Shown here piece after piece: positions 18,002 to 26,703 of a stretch of 52,517 nucleotides of DNA; position 1 is the first letter of the stretch; each line of letters begins with the position of its first letter. The notes under the pieces are model-generated. The model made no database searches, was not told where the DNA came from, and saw nothing but the letters and a program-made list of their open reading frames with translations. This DNA is from an uncultured Eubacterium sp. (lineage in GTDB: Bacteria; Bacillota; Clostridia; Lachnospirales; Lachnospiraceae). The position numbers and the translations under genes were made by a program. The stretch spans positions 1 to 52,517 of the forward strand of contig CAJUTR010000020.1 in assembly GCA_910589665.1 (NCBI GenBank), given 5' to 3'.

Positions 18002-21000
18002 ATGAATAAGAAGAGACGGAGAAAGCTTCATGTAGTATTTGGAATGTCCCTGATGATCGCTGGGATGACAGCGGCAGCCGCTTGCGGCGGAGAAATTCAG
18101 GCAAAAAAGAAAGTGATGCCGAAGAAGATCCGCATATCCGGTGCGGCCGAATCGTCCACGTTCCGTATGTCGGTTGGCGATTCGAAGAAAATAGGTTATT
18201 CGGTTGCGCCGTCGAAGGCGGCGAATAAAAAAGTGACATTTACAACTTCAAATAAAAAGGTGGCGAAGGTTACTTCAAAAGGGATCATAAAGGGAGTGAA
18301 AGAGGGAAGGGCAACTGTAACGATCCGCTCGAAAGCAAAAAAGGCAGTGAAGGCGAAAATGAAGGTGAGGGTGGAGAAAAAGGCAGATGCTGCTAAAACC
18401 CTTTCCTATACAGCGCCGCCGGTCCTGTTTGCGCCGACCGGAGATCCTATCATAGAGCCAGATCTGTTTCCGGTTGTACCGGATAAACCCGATGCTCCCC
18501 TTTCATCAGTTGGTACAGCGGCGACAGGGCTTACCCTCGCAGACGAGGAGGGAAATCCGATCGACGAAGGCGCTGTCGTGGAGGTCGCTGCTGGGGAAAG
18601 CATTCATCTAAAAGCGGTTGTGACGCCGGTGACGGCGACAGATAAAGTTACATGGTCAAATGATTTTCTAGGAGGTATCAATGTGTACCAGAGCGGGATC
18701 GTGCTGGTGACGGAAGATACGCCTGTGGATACAACGGCGAAGATTACGGCGTCCTGCCGGAGATTGAAAGCATCCTGCCAGATCGTTGTTATAAAAGGGG
18801 CGTGTGAACACGAGTGGAGCGACTGGCTTGTTACGTCGGAACCTTCCTGTATGATGGAGGGAGTTGAAACTTCTACCTGTAGTAAATGTAGTAAAAAAAG
18901 GGAGAGAGCGGTAGCAGCACCGGGGCACAATTTTCAGAAAAAGACGCCATTGATTAAGGAACCGACGTGTACGGAAGTCGGAGAGGCAGAGTATGAGTGT
19001 GATCGTGCAGGCTGTGGCGAGACAAAACGGGAGATCGTGAAGGCAAACGGGCACACATGGTCTGTACCCGGTGAGGTGTTAGAAGAGTCGACATGTACGA
19101 AAAAAGGAAAGGTAAAATATACGTGTACGGTAGAAGGATGCGACGGCGAGAAGACGGAATCGCTCGATGCTCTCGGCCATACGTGGGATGAAGGTGAAAT
19201 TACAAAAAGTCCTACTTGTGTCGCGACCGGCATCCGGGAGTACCATTGTATCATTGAAGACTGTACCGGAACGAAGAAGGAGAATGTTGAACCGACGGGT
19301 CATACTTGGAATTATGGTGAGATAACCTCAGAGCCTACGTGCGTGCTGGCAGGGAAAAGGATTTCAGTCTGCCTGACCTGTTCGTCAAAAAGAAGCATTA
19401 CGATCCCGGCAAATGGTCACGATTGGGAGGTCAAGACGATTGACTCAACCTGCAGCGAGCGGGGAACCGAGACATCTACCTGTAAGGTCTGCAAGGAAGT
19501 GCGGACAAAAACACTGGCATTAAAAGAACACGAATTGGAAGACGATTACCGTATTGATATTCCAGCGACTTGTACAGAGGTTGGAAAACAATCAAAACAC
19601 TGCAAAAACTGTACTTACCGCACGGAAATTCGAAATATCCCATTGTTGGGGCATTTATATAACGATGGGAAGGACGGCAGGCCGGACGAGGGAGTGATCG
19701 ATCCTGAGCCGACTTGTGTAATGCCTGGATTAAAGGCATATACATGCCAGCGCGTACTTTTGGACGAAGACGGAAAAGAACTTGTTGGCGCAGATGGAAA
19801 GCCGGTTCTCTGTGGTAAGAGGAGAACGGAACTTGTAACGTCATTGGGGCATGATTGGACGAAGGACGACAAAGGGAAAGAGGTTTATACAGAGGATAAG
19901 TCCCCAACCTGTACGTTGAGTGGTACAAAATCGGTTCATTGTGAAAGGGATGGCTGTCGGGCGACGAAGAATACGAGCCTTCTTGCTCCTTTGGGTCATG
20001 ACTGGGATGAGGCTACTGCGGTGGTTGTGGAGCCGACGTGTACAGAAGAGGGTTCGAAGACATTTACTTGTAAGAGAGAGGTCGTTGCAGAGGACGGTAC
20101 GGTGACCGGAACGTGTGGTGCAAAGAAGCTTGATATCCTTTCCCCGCTCGGACATAAATTTGATACGGCATGGGCGATAGATCTGGAGCCAGTCTGCGCT
20201 GAGCCCGGAAGGAAATCCAAACATTGCCTGAATAAATGGAAGAAGGCAGATGGTACCGAAGAAACATGTTCTACCCAAAGTGAAGTCACACTGATTCAGC
20301 CGAAAGGACACGCATGGAGCGCATGGAGCACAAAAACAGCTCCATCGCATGGAAAAGCAGGGGTGGAACAGCGGACGTGCGGTGTCTGCGCAGACGTTCA
20401 GAACCGTTCGGTGGCGGATGGACACCATTTTGACGACAGCGGCAAATGTGTAAGCTGTTCGGAAAAGCTGACGACAGTAAAAACGACATATGAAGACTGG
20501 GAGTATAGTCTGAATGAAGCGGAAGGTACCGTATTGTTGAAAAAATATATCGGGACCAAAGATAGTATACTGATCCCAGCGAAGATGAAAGTAAAGAGAA
20601 AAGATGGAACGCTTACGGGCGAGTTGCCATGTAAGTTTGAAGGCGGATATGAGAGGCGCACGAAGAATGGGGTATTCGCTTCCAATACGAAGTGTAAGGT
20701 AAAAGCAGTTAGTTTTGAGGATGACGTTCAGATTACGGATATGGCAAATATGTTTTATGGATGTACGGATTTGATTGCGGTACTCCATATACCAGAAAAA
20801 GTAACGAATATGCTCGGTACGTTTAAGGATTGTACTTCGCTGTTGTCCGTAGGGGCACTTCCGAAAGAGATCATAGAGCTGCCAGAGACGTTTGATGGTT
20901 GTACGAGTCTGGTGACACCGCCGGACCTGCCGGAAAACTTGACCAGTCTGTACGGGACGTTTAAAGGGTGTACTTCATTGGCAGAGGCGCCGGATCTGAC

Positions 21001-21358
21001 GAAACTGACAGCACTGAAAAATCTCAGTTTTACATTTAGCGGCTGCACGAGTCTAAGTGAGGCGCCGGCACTTCCTGCGACGTTGACAGAACTGACGGAT
21101 ACGTTCCGGGGCACAGCACTGTTTGAGGTGCCGGAGGATATACCGGAAGGTGTAACAAAATTGACGACGACGTTTTATGGATGTCAAGCGCTGGAATTTA
21201 TAGCAGATTCCGCGATGGAGAAGTTGCCGAAATCCATCCAGATCATGGAGTATACGTTTAAGAGTTGTAAAAATCTGACCTATGCGCCGCCGATTCCGAA
21301 AACGGTCGGCATTCAGGTGGATCTATTTGAGGAATGTGACAAAAAGGTTTCTGTCTGA
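18002..21358 (+). CDS. Large secreted surface protein: Ig-like domains, Cys/His-rich repeats, leucine-rich repeats
   Basis: An 1118-residue modular protein. Residues 1-36 look like a signal peptide, with a Cys at the end of the hydrophobic stretch that could be lipidated although the lipobox is poor. Residues 40-125 are a Big_2-type Ig-like domain (SNKKVAKVTSKGIIKGVKEG), and 173-263 a second Ig-like domain. From Cys268 to about 825 there are about 13 units of 35-60 residues, each with a GH-x-W/F mark, a PTC followed by E/G, and a C-x-x-C pair, probably metal or disulfide stabilised. From about 900 to 1110 there are BspA/DUF285-like leucine-rich units (TFKGCTSLAEAPDL). There is no LPXTG motif. 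It probably acts in adhesion or binding at the cell surface. Confidence 0.82.
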   Translation: MNKKRRRKLHVVFGMSLMIAGMTAAAACGGEIQAKKKVMPKKIRISGAAESSTFRMSVGDSKKIGYSVAPSKAANKKVTFTTSNKKVAKVTSKGIIKGVKEGRATVTIRSKAKKAVKAKMKVRVEKKADAAKTLSYTAPPVLFAPTGDPIIEPDLFPVVPDKPDAPLSSVGTAATGLTLADEEGNPIDEGAVVEVAAGESIHLKAVVTPVTATDKVTWSNDFLGGINVYQSGIVLVTEDTPVDTTAKITASCRRLKASCQIVVIKGACEHEWSDWLVTSEPSCMMEGVETSTCSKCSKKRERAVAAPGHNFQKKTPLIKEPTCTEVGEAEYECDRAGCGETKREIVKANGHTWSVPGEVLEESTCTKKGKVKYTCTVEGCDGEKTESLDALGHTWDEGEITKSPTCVATGIREYHCIIEDCTGTKKENVEPTGHTWNYGEITSEPTCVLAGKRISVCLTCSSKRSITIPANGHDWEVKTIDSTCSERGTETSTCKVCKEVRTKTLALKEHELEDDYRIDIPATCTEVGKQSKHCKNCTYRTEIRNIPLLGHLYNDGKDGRPDEGVIDPEPTCVMPGLKAYTCQRVLLDEDGKELVGADGKPVLCGKRRTELVTSLGHDWTKDDKGKEVYTEDKSPTCTLSGTKSVHCERDGCRATKNTSLLAPLGHDWDEATAVVVEPTCTEEGSKTFTCKREVVAEDGTVTGTCGAKKLDILSPLGHKFDTAWAIDLEPVCAEPGRKSKHCLNKWKKADGTEETCSTQSEVTLIQPKGHAWSAWSTKTAPSHGKAGVEQRTCGVCADVQNRSVADGHHFDDSGKCVSCSEKLTTVKTTYEDWEYSLNEAEGTVLLKKYIGTKDSILIPAKMKVKRKDGTLTGELPCKFEGGYERRTKNGVFASNTKCKVKAVSFEDDVQITDMANMFYGCTDLIAVLHIPEKVTNMLGTFKDCTSLLSVGALPKEIIELPETFDGCTSLVTPPDLPENLTSLYGTFKGCTSLAEAPDLTKLTALKNLSFTFSGCTSLSEAPALPATLTELTDTFRGTALFEVPEDIPEGVTKLTTTFYGCQALEFIADSAMEKLPKSIQIMEYTFKSCKNLTYAPPIPKTVGIQVDLFEECDKKVSV

Positions 21359-21395
21359 GATATGGTTTCAATGTTTGTTTAAAAACAGCGGCACG

Positions 21396-21444
21396 AAAAA
21401 CCGGCCGTACCAGCAATCTTCTTTTGCTGGTACGGCCGGTTTTT
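21396..21444. terminator. Bidirectional terminator between surface protein and cold shock gene
   Basis: A perfect 21-base inverted repeat, 21396-21416 with 21424-21444, and a seven-base loop. The core ACCGGCCGTACCAGC is GC-rich, the left end has A's and the right end T's, so it can end transcription from both sides. Confidence 0.92.
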
Positions 21445-21515
21445 GGTTACAACCATATTGTAATGATTAACTTTTATATATAATTTTATATAAGAAATTA
21501 GTCCATTAAATCCGA

Positions 21516-21713
21516 TTATAACTTAGTTACGTTTGCTGCCTGTGGGCCTTTCTCGCCATTTACGACTTCGAATTCAACTTCGTCGCCTTCATCTAGAACT
21601 TTGAAGCCGTCCATCTGTAAAGCGGAAAAATGAACGAATACATCATTTCCTGTCTCGTCAGAAATAAAACCGAATCCTTTTTTGGCGTTAAACCATTTTA
21701 CTGTACCTTTCAT
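21516..21713 (-). CDS. Cold shock protein (CspA family)
   Basis: A 65-residue single cold-shock domain protein, a nucleic acid chaperone. It contains MKGTVKWFNAKKGFGFI with the RNP1 motif and DVFVHFSAL with RNP2, and the acidic end expected of Csp proteins. The start at 21713 has AGGAGG seven bases upstream; the open frame extends further but without support. It is a single-gene unit with its own promoter and terminator. Confidence 0.97.
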   Translation of the reverse strand: MKGTVKWFNAKKGFGFISDETGNDVFVHFSALQMDGFKVLDEGDEVEFEVVNGEKGPQAANVTKL

Positions 21714-21751
21714 GTTGTTGCCTCCTAAAACTAAATAATTTATACAAATAA

Positions 21752-21780
21752 ACAATAACACAAATATATCCAAAAGTCAA
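21752..21780 (-). promoter_or_regulatory. Promoter of the cold shock gene
   Basis: On the minus strand TTGACT (21780-21775), 17-base spacer, TATTGT (21757-21752). The predicted 5' leader is short (about 30 bases), unlike the long cold-sensing leader of E. coli cspA. Confidence 0.55.
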
Positions 21781-21796
21781 AGGGTTTTTTAAAAGC

Positions 21797-21825
21797 TTGA
21801 AATTTGTTCCAAAATGTAGTATCAT
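21797..21825 (+). promoter_or_regulatory. Promoter of asd
   Basis: TTGAAA (21797-21802), 17-base spacer, TATCAT (21820-21825), leaving a leader of about 80 bases before the asd ATG. The leader contains a small TGCGC/GCGCA hairpin at about 21878-21896; it is too short for a lysine riboswitch. Confidence 0.55.
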
Positions 21826-21914
21826 AAACATGATTATGCGTGTTCTACATTAAGGATAGAAGCGAGAGGATCGAAATGGTTTGCGCGTCAGGAAGCGCAG
21901 AAATGAGGTAAGTC

Positions 21915-23006
21915 ATGAGTGATAAGTTAAAGGTAGGTATCCTGGGCGGTACCGGGATGGTAGGACAGAGGTTTGTTTCTCTTTTGGAAAACCATCCGTG
22001 GTTTGAGGTGGCGGCGATTGCGGCAAGTCCGCGAAGTGCTGGTAAGACATATGAGGACGCGGTCGGCGGGCGTTGGAAAATGCAGACTCCGATGCCGGAA
22101 GCGGTCAAAAAGATGATCGTAAAAAATGTAAATGAGATTGAAGAAGTGAGCAGCGCCGTGGATTTTGTGTTTAGTGCCGTGGATATGTCGAAAGACGAGA
22201 TCCGAGAGATAGAAGAGTCATATGCCAAAGCGGAGGTGCCGGTTGTTTCCAATAACAGCGCGCACCGGTGGACGCCGGATGTGCCGATGGTAGTACCGGA
22301 AATCAACCCCGAGCATTTAGAAGTGATCGAGAGTCAGAAGAAACGGCTGGGAACGAAAAACGGTTTTATCGTCGTAAAGCCAAATTGTTCGATCCAAAGT
22401 TATACGCCGGCGCTGACTGCCTGGAGAAAATTTGAACCTACACTTGTGGTAGCAACGACGTACCAGGCGATTTCCGGGGCGGGAAAGACCTTTAAGGACT
22501 GGCCGGAGATGGAGCACAACATCATTCCCTATATCGGCGGGGAAGAGGAAAAGAGCGAGCAGGAGCCGCTGCGTATATTTGGCAAAGTGGTGGACGGAAA
22601 GATCGAGAAGGCGCAGTCGCCGCTGATCACATGCCAGTGTATCCGTGTGCCGGTTTTGGACGGACACACGGCAGCCGTTTTTGTCAATTTTGCGAAAAAA
22701 CCGACAAAAGAAGAACTGTTACAGGCGTTAGCGGAATTTCGCGGACTGCCTCAGGAACTGGAGCTTCCCAATGCGCCGAAGCAGTTTATTAGGTATCTGG
22801 AGGACGATGACCGCCCACAGGTAGCGCTGGATGTCAATTATGAAAATGGCTTTGGTGTAAGTATCGGACGTCTTCGTGAGGACGCGTATTTTGACTGGAA
22901 ATTTGTGGGGTTATCCCATAATACCGTGCGCGGCGCCGCCGGCGGAGCTGTTTTGATCGCGGAGCTGTTAAAGGCGCAGGGATTTATTGTGAGCCGGCAT
23001 GAGTGA
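21915..23006 (+). CDS. asd: Aspartate-semialdehyde dehydrogenase
   Basis: A 363-residue NADP enzyme making aspartate semialdehyde from aspartyl phosphate for lysine/diaminopimelate, threonine and methionine. The nucleotide-binding loop GGTGMVGQRF is at residues 9-18 and the catalytic Cys158 lies in KPNCSIQ. Length and NCSIQ motif fit the archaeal/fungal-type branch rather than the E. coli type. The start has GCAGAAATGAGG upstream, a sequence repeated before two other genes in this window. It lies upstream of the pyrimidine genes but is probably a separate transcript. Confidence 0.95.
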   Translation: MSDKLKVGILGGTGMVGQRFVSLLENHPWFEVAAIAASPRSAGKTYEDAVGGRWKMQTPMPEAVKKMIVKNVNEIEEVSSAVDFVFSAVDMSKDEIREIEESYAKAEVPVVSNNSAHRWTPDVPMVVPEINPEHLEVIESQKKRLGTKNGFIVVKPNCSIQSYTPALTAWRKFEPTLVVATTYQAISGAGKTFKDWPEMEHNIIPYIGGEEEKSEQEPLRIFGKVVDGKIEKAQSPLITCQCIRVPVLDGHTAAVFVNFAKKPTKEELLQALAEFRGLPQELELPNAPKQFIRYLEDDDRPQVALDVNYENGFGVSIGRLREDAYFDWKFVGLSHNTVRGAAGGAVLIAELLKAQGFIVSRHE

Positions 23007-23069
23007 GAGCGAAGGGGATCAGCCTTTTGCCCCCTAATATCATCATAATAAAAGGAAAGAGGTATCGAC

Positions 23070-23525
23070 ATGGATAAGTATCGCATACTGGTTAAGGGAA
23101 TTGTAAAATGTAATGAAAAGTACCTTGTCGTAGAGAAATGGTATGATGACCGGATTTTTGAACCGTATCAGTGGGAATTCATCGATGGTGTCATGTCATT
23201 TTCGGAAACGCCTGAAAAGGCGGTGCAGCGGATCGTAGAGGAGAAGACGGGACTTTCTGTTCAGGTCGACAAACCTCTTTATACGTGGGGATTTACGGCA
23301 GGAGAAGTGTGCAGCGTCGGCATTGCGTTTGAATGCCTGGCACAGGTGCAGACCGTCGTATTGTCTGAGGATCTCAACGATAGCAAATGGGTTTCCAAAG
23401 AGGAACTTTCGGAAGTCATTACGAATAAGGCAGTACGTGAAGATATTGAGCGTGCCGGACTTACGAGCAGTTTTGACTTGAATGATTTTGGAGAGGTGGA
23501 TCTGTTTATTGAACCTATGGATTAA
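23070..23525 (+). CDS. Nudix-fold protein with degenerate Nudix box
   Basis: A 151-residue protein with a Nudix hydrolase fold. The box region reads GVMSFSE, TPEKAVQ, RIVEEKTGL. Compared with G-x5-E-x7-REUxEExGU, the framework G, E, R and G are kept, but two of the three metal-binding Glu of the REUxEE helix are replaced (Ile and Lys). Activity as a pyrophosphatase is therefore doubtful; a binding or regulatory role is possible. AGGAAAGAGG precedes the ATG. Its end overlaps the likely pyrC start by 17 bases, so it is translated together with the pyrimidine genes. Confidence 0.75.
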   Translation: MDKYRILVKGIVKCNEKYLVVEKWYDDRIFEPYQWEFIDGVMSFSETPEKAVQRIVEEKTGLSVQVDKPLYTWGFTAGEVCSVGIAFECLAQVQTVVLSEDLNDSKWVSKEELSEVITNKAVREDIERAGLTSSFDLNDFGEVDLFIEPMD

Positions 23526-24831
23526 AAATGGCCATTTACTGGATCCGGCGGCTGGCCGTGACGAAGTATGTGACCTGTTCATCATGGACGGAACGGTTGC
23601 CGCTGTCGGCAGCCTTTCCGAGAAGAAAAAAGAAAAGTTTTTCGCGGATGCCGTCACGGAGCTGGATGCGTCGGGCAAATGCGTCATGCCAGGTTTCGTG
23701 GATCTGCACGTACATTTGCGGGAGCCGGGATTTGAGTATAAAGAGACGATCCGCACCGGTACGAGGGCGGCGGCAAAAGGTGGATTCACTGCCGTATGCC
23801 CGATGCCAAACACAAATCCGGCCACGGATTGTCCAGAGATGATCCGCACCGTACTTGAGATCGCGGAAAGAGACAGCCCAATCCATGTCTACCCGGTGGG
23901 CGCGGTGACAGCCGGGCAACTGGGAAAGAAGATGACCGATATTGCAGGCATGGTAAAAGCCGGGGCAAAGGCCATCAGCGAGGACGGAAAGAGTGTGATG
24001 GATGCCGGCCTCTACCGGATGGCCATGCGGGAGGCAGCGAGGCTGTCCATACCGGTAATGGCGCACTGTGAGGACAAAAACCTCGTCGGCCAAGGCGCGA
24101 TGAATGCCGGCGAACGGGCAGAGGAGCTCGGGATCGAGGGTATCACGAATGCCGTCGAGGACGTGATCGTGGCGCGGGATATTTTACTTGCCAAAGAAAC
24201 CGGGGCGAAGCTTCATCTGTGCCATTGCTCCACGAAAGACAGTGTGGATTTTATTCGCGCGGCCAAAGAAGAGGGCCTTCCTGTGACAGGTGAAGTCTGC
24301 CCACATCATTTTACACTGACCGATGCGGATATTTTGTCCGATGATGCGAATTATAAGATGAATCCGCCGCTTCGCGGAAGAGAAGATGTTGACCGGTTAA
24401 AAGAGGGATTGGCGGAGGGGATCATGGACGCCATTTCCACCGATCACGCTCCTCACGGCGCGGAGGAAAAGGAGCGCTCCATCGCGAAGGCGCCGTTTGG
24501 CATCGTCGGTTCGGAGACGGTATTTTCTCTGGCGGTGACAGAACTCGTGAAGACAGGGCTTCTCAATCCGCTTGAACTCGTGCGGAAAATGAGTACGAAC
24601 CCCTGTCAGATCCTGGGGGTTGAGGGCGGCTCGCTGCAGCCTGGGATGCCGGCGGATATCACGATCGCGGATTTTGACGAGAGGTATGTGATCGACAGGG
24701 AAGAATTTGTTTCAAAAGGAAAGAATACACCGTTTCACGGAAGGAACGTATATGGTACGATCGCGTATACGATCGTGGCCGGAACGGTGGTGTATCCGTT
24801 TGAAGATGGTGTTCAGGAAGGAGCATGTTAG
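23509..24831 (+). CDS. pyrC: Dihydroorotase
   Basis: A 440-residue zinc amidohydrolase closing carbamoyl-aspartate to dihydroorotate, step three of UMP synthesis. Metal ligands are seen in DLHVHLREPG, in the His of VMAHCED and CHCSTKD, and in STDHAPH. The N-terminus LWIKNGHLLDPAAGRD is the usual one, so the start is probably TTG 23509 with GGAGAGGTGG ten bases upstream; an in-frame ATG at 23482 lacks a site. It is followed without a gap by pyrF. Confidence 0.93.
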   Translation: MNLWIKNGHLLDPAAGRDEVCDLFIMDGTVAAVGSLSEKKKEKFFADAVTELDASGKCVMPGFVDLHVHLREPGFEYKETIRTGTRAAAKGGFTAVCPMPNTNPATDCPEMIRTVLEIAERDSPIHVYPVGAVTAGQLGKKMTDIAGMVKAGAKAISEDGKSVMDAGLYRMAMREAARLSIPVMAHCEDKNLVGQGAMNAGERAEELGIEGITNAVEDVIVARDILLAKETGAKLHLCHCSTKDSVDFIRAAKEEGLPVTGEVCPHHFTLTDADILSDDANYKMNPPLRGREDVDRLKEGLAEGIMDAISTDHAPHGAEEKERSIAKAPFGIVGSETVFSLAVTELVKTGLLNPLELVRKMSTNPCQILGVEGGSLQPGMPADITIADFDERYVIDREEFVSKGKNTPFHGRNVYGTIAYTIVAGTVVYPFEDGVQEGAC

Positions 24832-25749
24832 ATGATTAATGTATTGGTTGACCGTATCAGGAAAAAACAGACGCCGATTTTAGTCGGTCTGGATCCGATG
24901 TTAAGCTATATTCCGGAATTTTTACAAAAGGAAGCGATCCGGGAACACGGAGAAACGCTGGAGGCGGCAGCAAAAGCGGTGTGGAATTACAATAAAGAGA
25001 TTGTCGATGCCATCTGTGATATCGTGCCAGCCGTGAAACCGCAGTCAGCGATGTATGAGCAATTTGGAGTCCCGGGACTAGAAGTCTTTCAGCGGACGAT
25101 CAAGTACTGTAAAGAAAAAGGGCTTGTCGTGATCGGAGATGTAAAGCGCGGTGATATCGGCTCTACGTCGGCGGCGTATGCCGCAGGGCATTTGGGGAAC
25201 GTGCGGGTTGGCAGTAAGAAGCTTTCCGTTTTTGATGAGGATTTTATCACGGTGAATCCCTATTTGGGAAGCGATGGGATCCAGCCGTTTATTGATGTGT
25301 GCCGCGAAGAGAAAAAAGGGATCTTTATCCTTGTGAAAACGTCGAATCCGTCCAGCGGGGAGTTCCAGGATCAGAAGATTGACGGAAAACCGCTGTATGA
25401 GCTGGTCGGCGAACATGTGGCAGAATGGGGAGAACAGTGTATGGGCGACGATTACAGCTATGTAGGAGCTGTCGTGGGGGCCACGTATCCGGAGATGGGA
25501 AGAGTTCTCCGGAAGGTGATGCCGAAGTCCTATATCCTCGTCCCGGGATATGGCGCGCAGGGAGGCACGGCAAAGGAGCTGGCTCCCTATTTTAATGAGG
25601 ATGGTTTAGGTGCGATCGTTTCCTCGTCGAGAGGGATCATTGCCGCGTACCGGCAGCCAGCGTATGAAAAATACGGGGAGCGCGGGTTTGCGGAGGCAGC
25701 CAGACAGGCAGCACTTGCCATGAAAGAAGATATAGACAGTTTATTTTAA
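24832..25749 (+). CDS. pyrF: Orotidine 5'-phosphate decarboxylase
   Basis: A 305-residue enzyme catalysing the final step to UMP. The signature VIGDVKRGDIGSTSAAYA holds the catalytic Lys/Asp network, and VGLDPML opens the barrel. The length fits the longer type-2 PyrF group rather than the 230-residue E. coli type. The ATG directly follows the pyrC stop, with AAGGAG inside the end of pyrC. Confidence 0.95.
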   Translation: MINVLVDRIRKKQTPILVGLDPMLSYIPEFLQKEAIREHGETLEAAAKAVWNYNKEIVDAICDIVPAVKPQSAMYEQFGVPGLEVFQRTIKYCKEKGLVVIGDVKRGDIGSTSAAYAAGHLGNVRVGSKKLSVFDEDFITVNPYLGSDGIQPFIDVCREEKKGIFILVKTSNPSSGEFQDQKIDGKPLYELVGEHVAEWGEQCMGDDYSYVGAVVGATYPEMGRVLRKVMPKSYILVPGYGAQGGTAKELAPYFNEDGLGAIVSSSRGIIAAYRQPAYEKYGERGFAEAARQAALAMKEDIDSLF

Positions 25750-25767
25750 AGAAAGAGAGGTTTTATG

Positions 25768-26697
25768 ATGAAAACAGGTAAAAAATTAGTTGGATTGATG
25801 TTGTGTTTTACGCTTACCGCCGGATGCCTTTTTGGCTGCGGGGGCACGAGCGCGAATGATGAGGAGATACTCACCAGTGCGGTCAAGAGTATCAACGAGG
25901 CAAAGAACTTTGATATGGTAGGCAAGACGAGTGGAAAAATGGTCATGAAAATGGGCGGGCAGTCCCAGGAGATGGATATGAGCTCGGAAGTGAAGGGAAC
26001 GCAGTTCGCGGATCCGCTGAAGGCGAAGGTGACGGGAGTGACAAAAACGGCTGGAACTTCTGTAGAGACAGAAAGTTACGTGCAAAAGGAAGATGACAAA
26101 TATGTCGTATATGTAAAGGCAGCCGGAACATGGAGTAAGATGGTTCTCGGAGATCTCGATCAGGCAATTTCGGCATCAGGCATGAATTCCATCGAGAAGC
26201 AGCTGAAAGAGGATGTGAGCAAGTATACGAAAAAAGATGACCGGGAGGTCGACGGTAAGGATTACCTTGTGTATGAGTACACGGTGTCCGGCGAAGAGAT
26301 CAAGGAAATGATGGCTGGCGTGTCTTCTTCGCTTGGATCGATCATGGGCGGCCAGAGCGGAGACATGGAACAGCTTCTGAATGATATGGTAAAGGATATC
26401 GGGGATATGCCGATGACGATCCTGTTTGACAGGGAGTCGAAATCCATCTATCAGATTGAGTATTCGATGACAGAGATGATGAATAAGATGATGAAGTCCG
26501 TGATGGAGTCGATTTCAAAAATGTCAGGGGAGGACGCTGGACAGGGTCTTTCGGATCTTTCGATCGAAGTATCGGATATGAATATGGTGATCACGTATTC
26601 AAATATTGGTTCGGCTGCTGATTTCGAAATCCCAGAGGAAGCGCTTTCAGCAAAAGAGATGGATCTAGGTGACGCGCAGGAAGAGAGCAAGGAGTAA
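25768..26697 (+). CDS. Lipoprotein, possibly DUF6612-like, inside pyrimidine operon
   Basis: A 309-residue exported lipoprotein. The signal peptide ends in LTAGC, a good lipobox. The mature part is rich in Met, Lys, Glu and Ser, with repeated MKM/MDM-like stretches (KSGKMVMKMGGQSQEMDMSS region), and looks like the LolA/LppX-type fold found in Firmicute DUF6612 proteins; this is recalled, not searched. The start at 25768 is preferred to 25765 for spacing from GAGAGG. It lies 18 bases after pyrF and six before pyrK, so it is transcribed with the pyrimidine genes although no link to that pathway is known. Confidence 0.65.
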   Translation: MKTGKKLVGLMLCFTLTAGCLFGCGGTSANDEEILTSAVKSINEAKNFDMVGKTSGKMVMKMGGQSQEMDMSSEVKGTQFADPLKAKVTGVTKTAGTSVETESYVQKEDDKYVVYVKAAGTWSKMVLGDLDQAISASGMNSIEKQLKEDVSKYTKKDDREVDGKDYLVYEYTVSGEEIKEMMAGVSSSLGSIMGGQSGDMEQLLNDMVKDIGDMPMTILFDRESKSIYQIEYSMTEMMNKMMKSVMESISKMSGEDAGQGLSDLSIEVSDMNMVITYSNIGSAADFEIPEEALSAKEMDLGDAQEESKE

Positions 26698-26703
26698 CTC
26701 CAT

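Noticed and set aside
18800..20480. Tandem repeats in the surface protein gene as a CRISPR-like or satellite array
   Set aside because: The repeats are degenerate at DNA level, vary in length and keep one reading frame; they encode protein repeats.
21826..21914. Lysine riboswitch before asd
   Set aside because: Leader is only about 80 bases, about half the needed length, and the conserved core is not seen.
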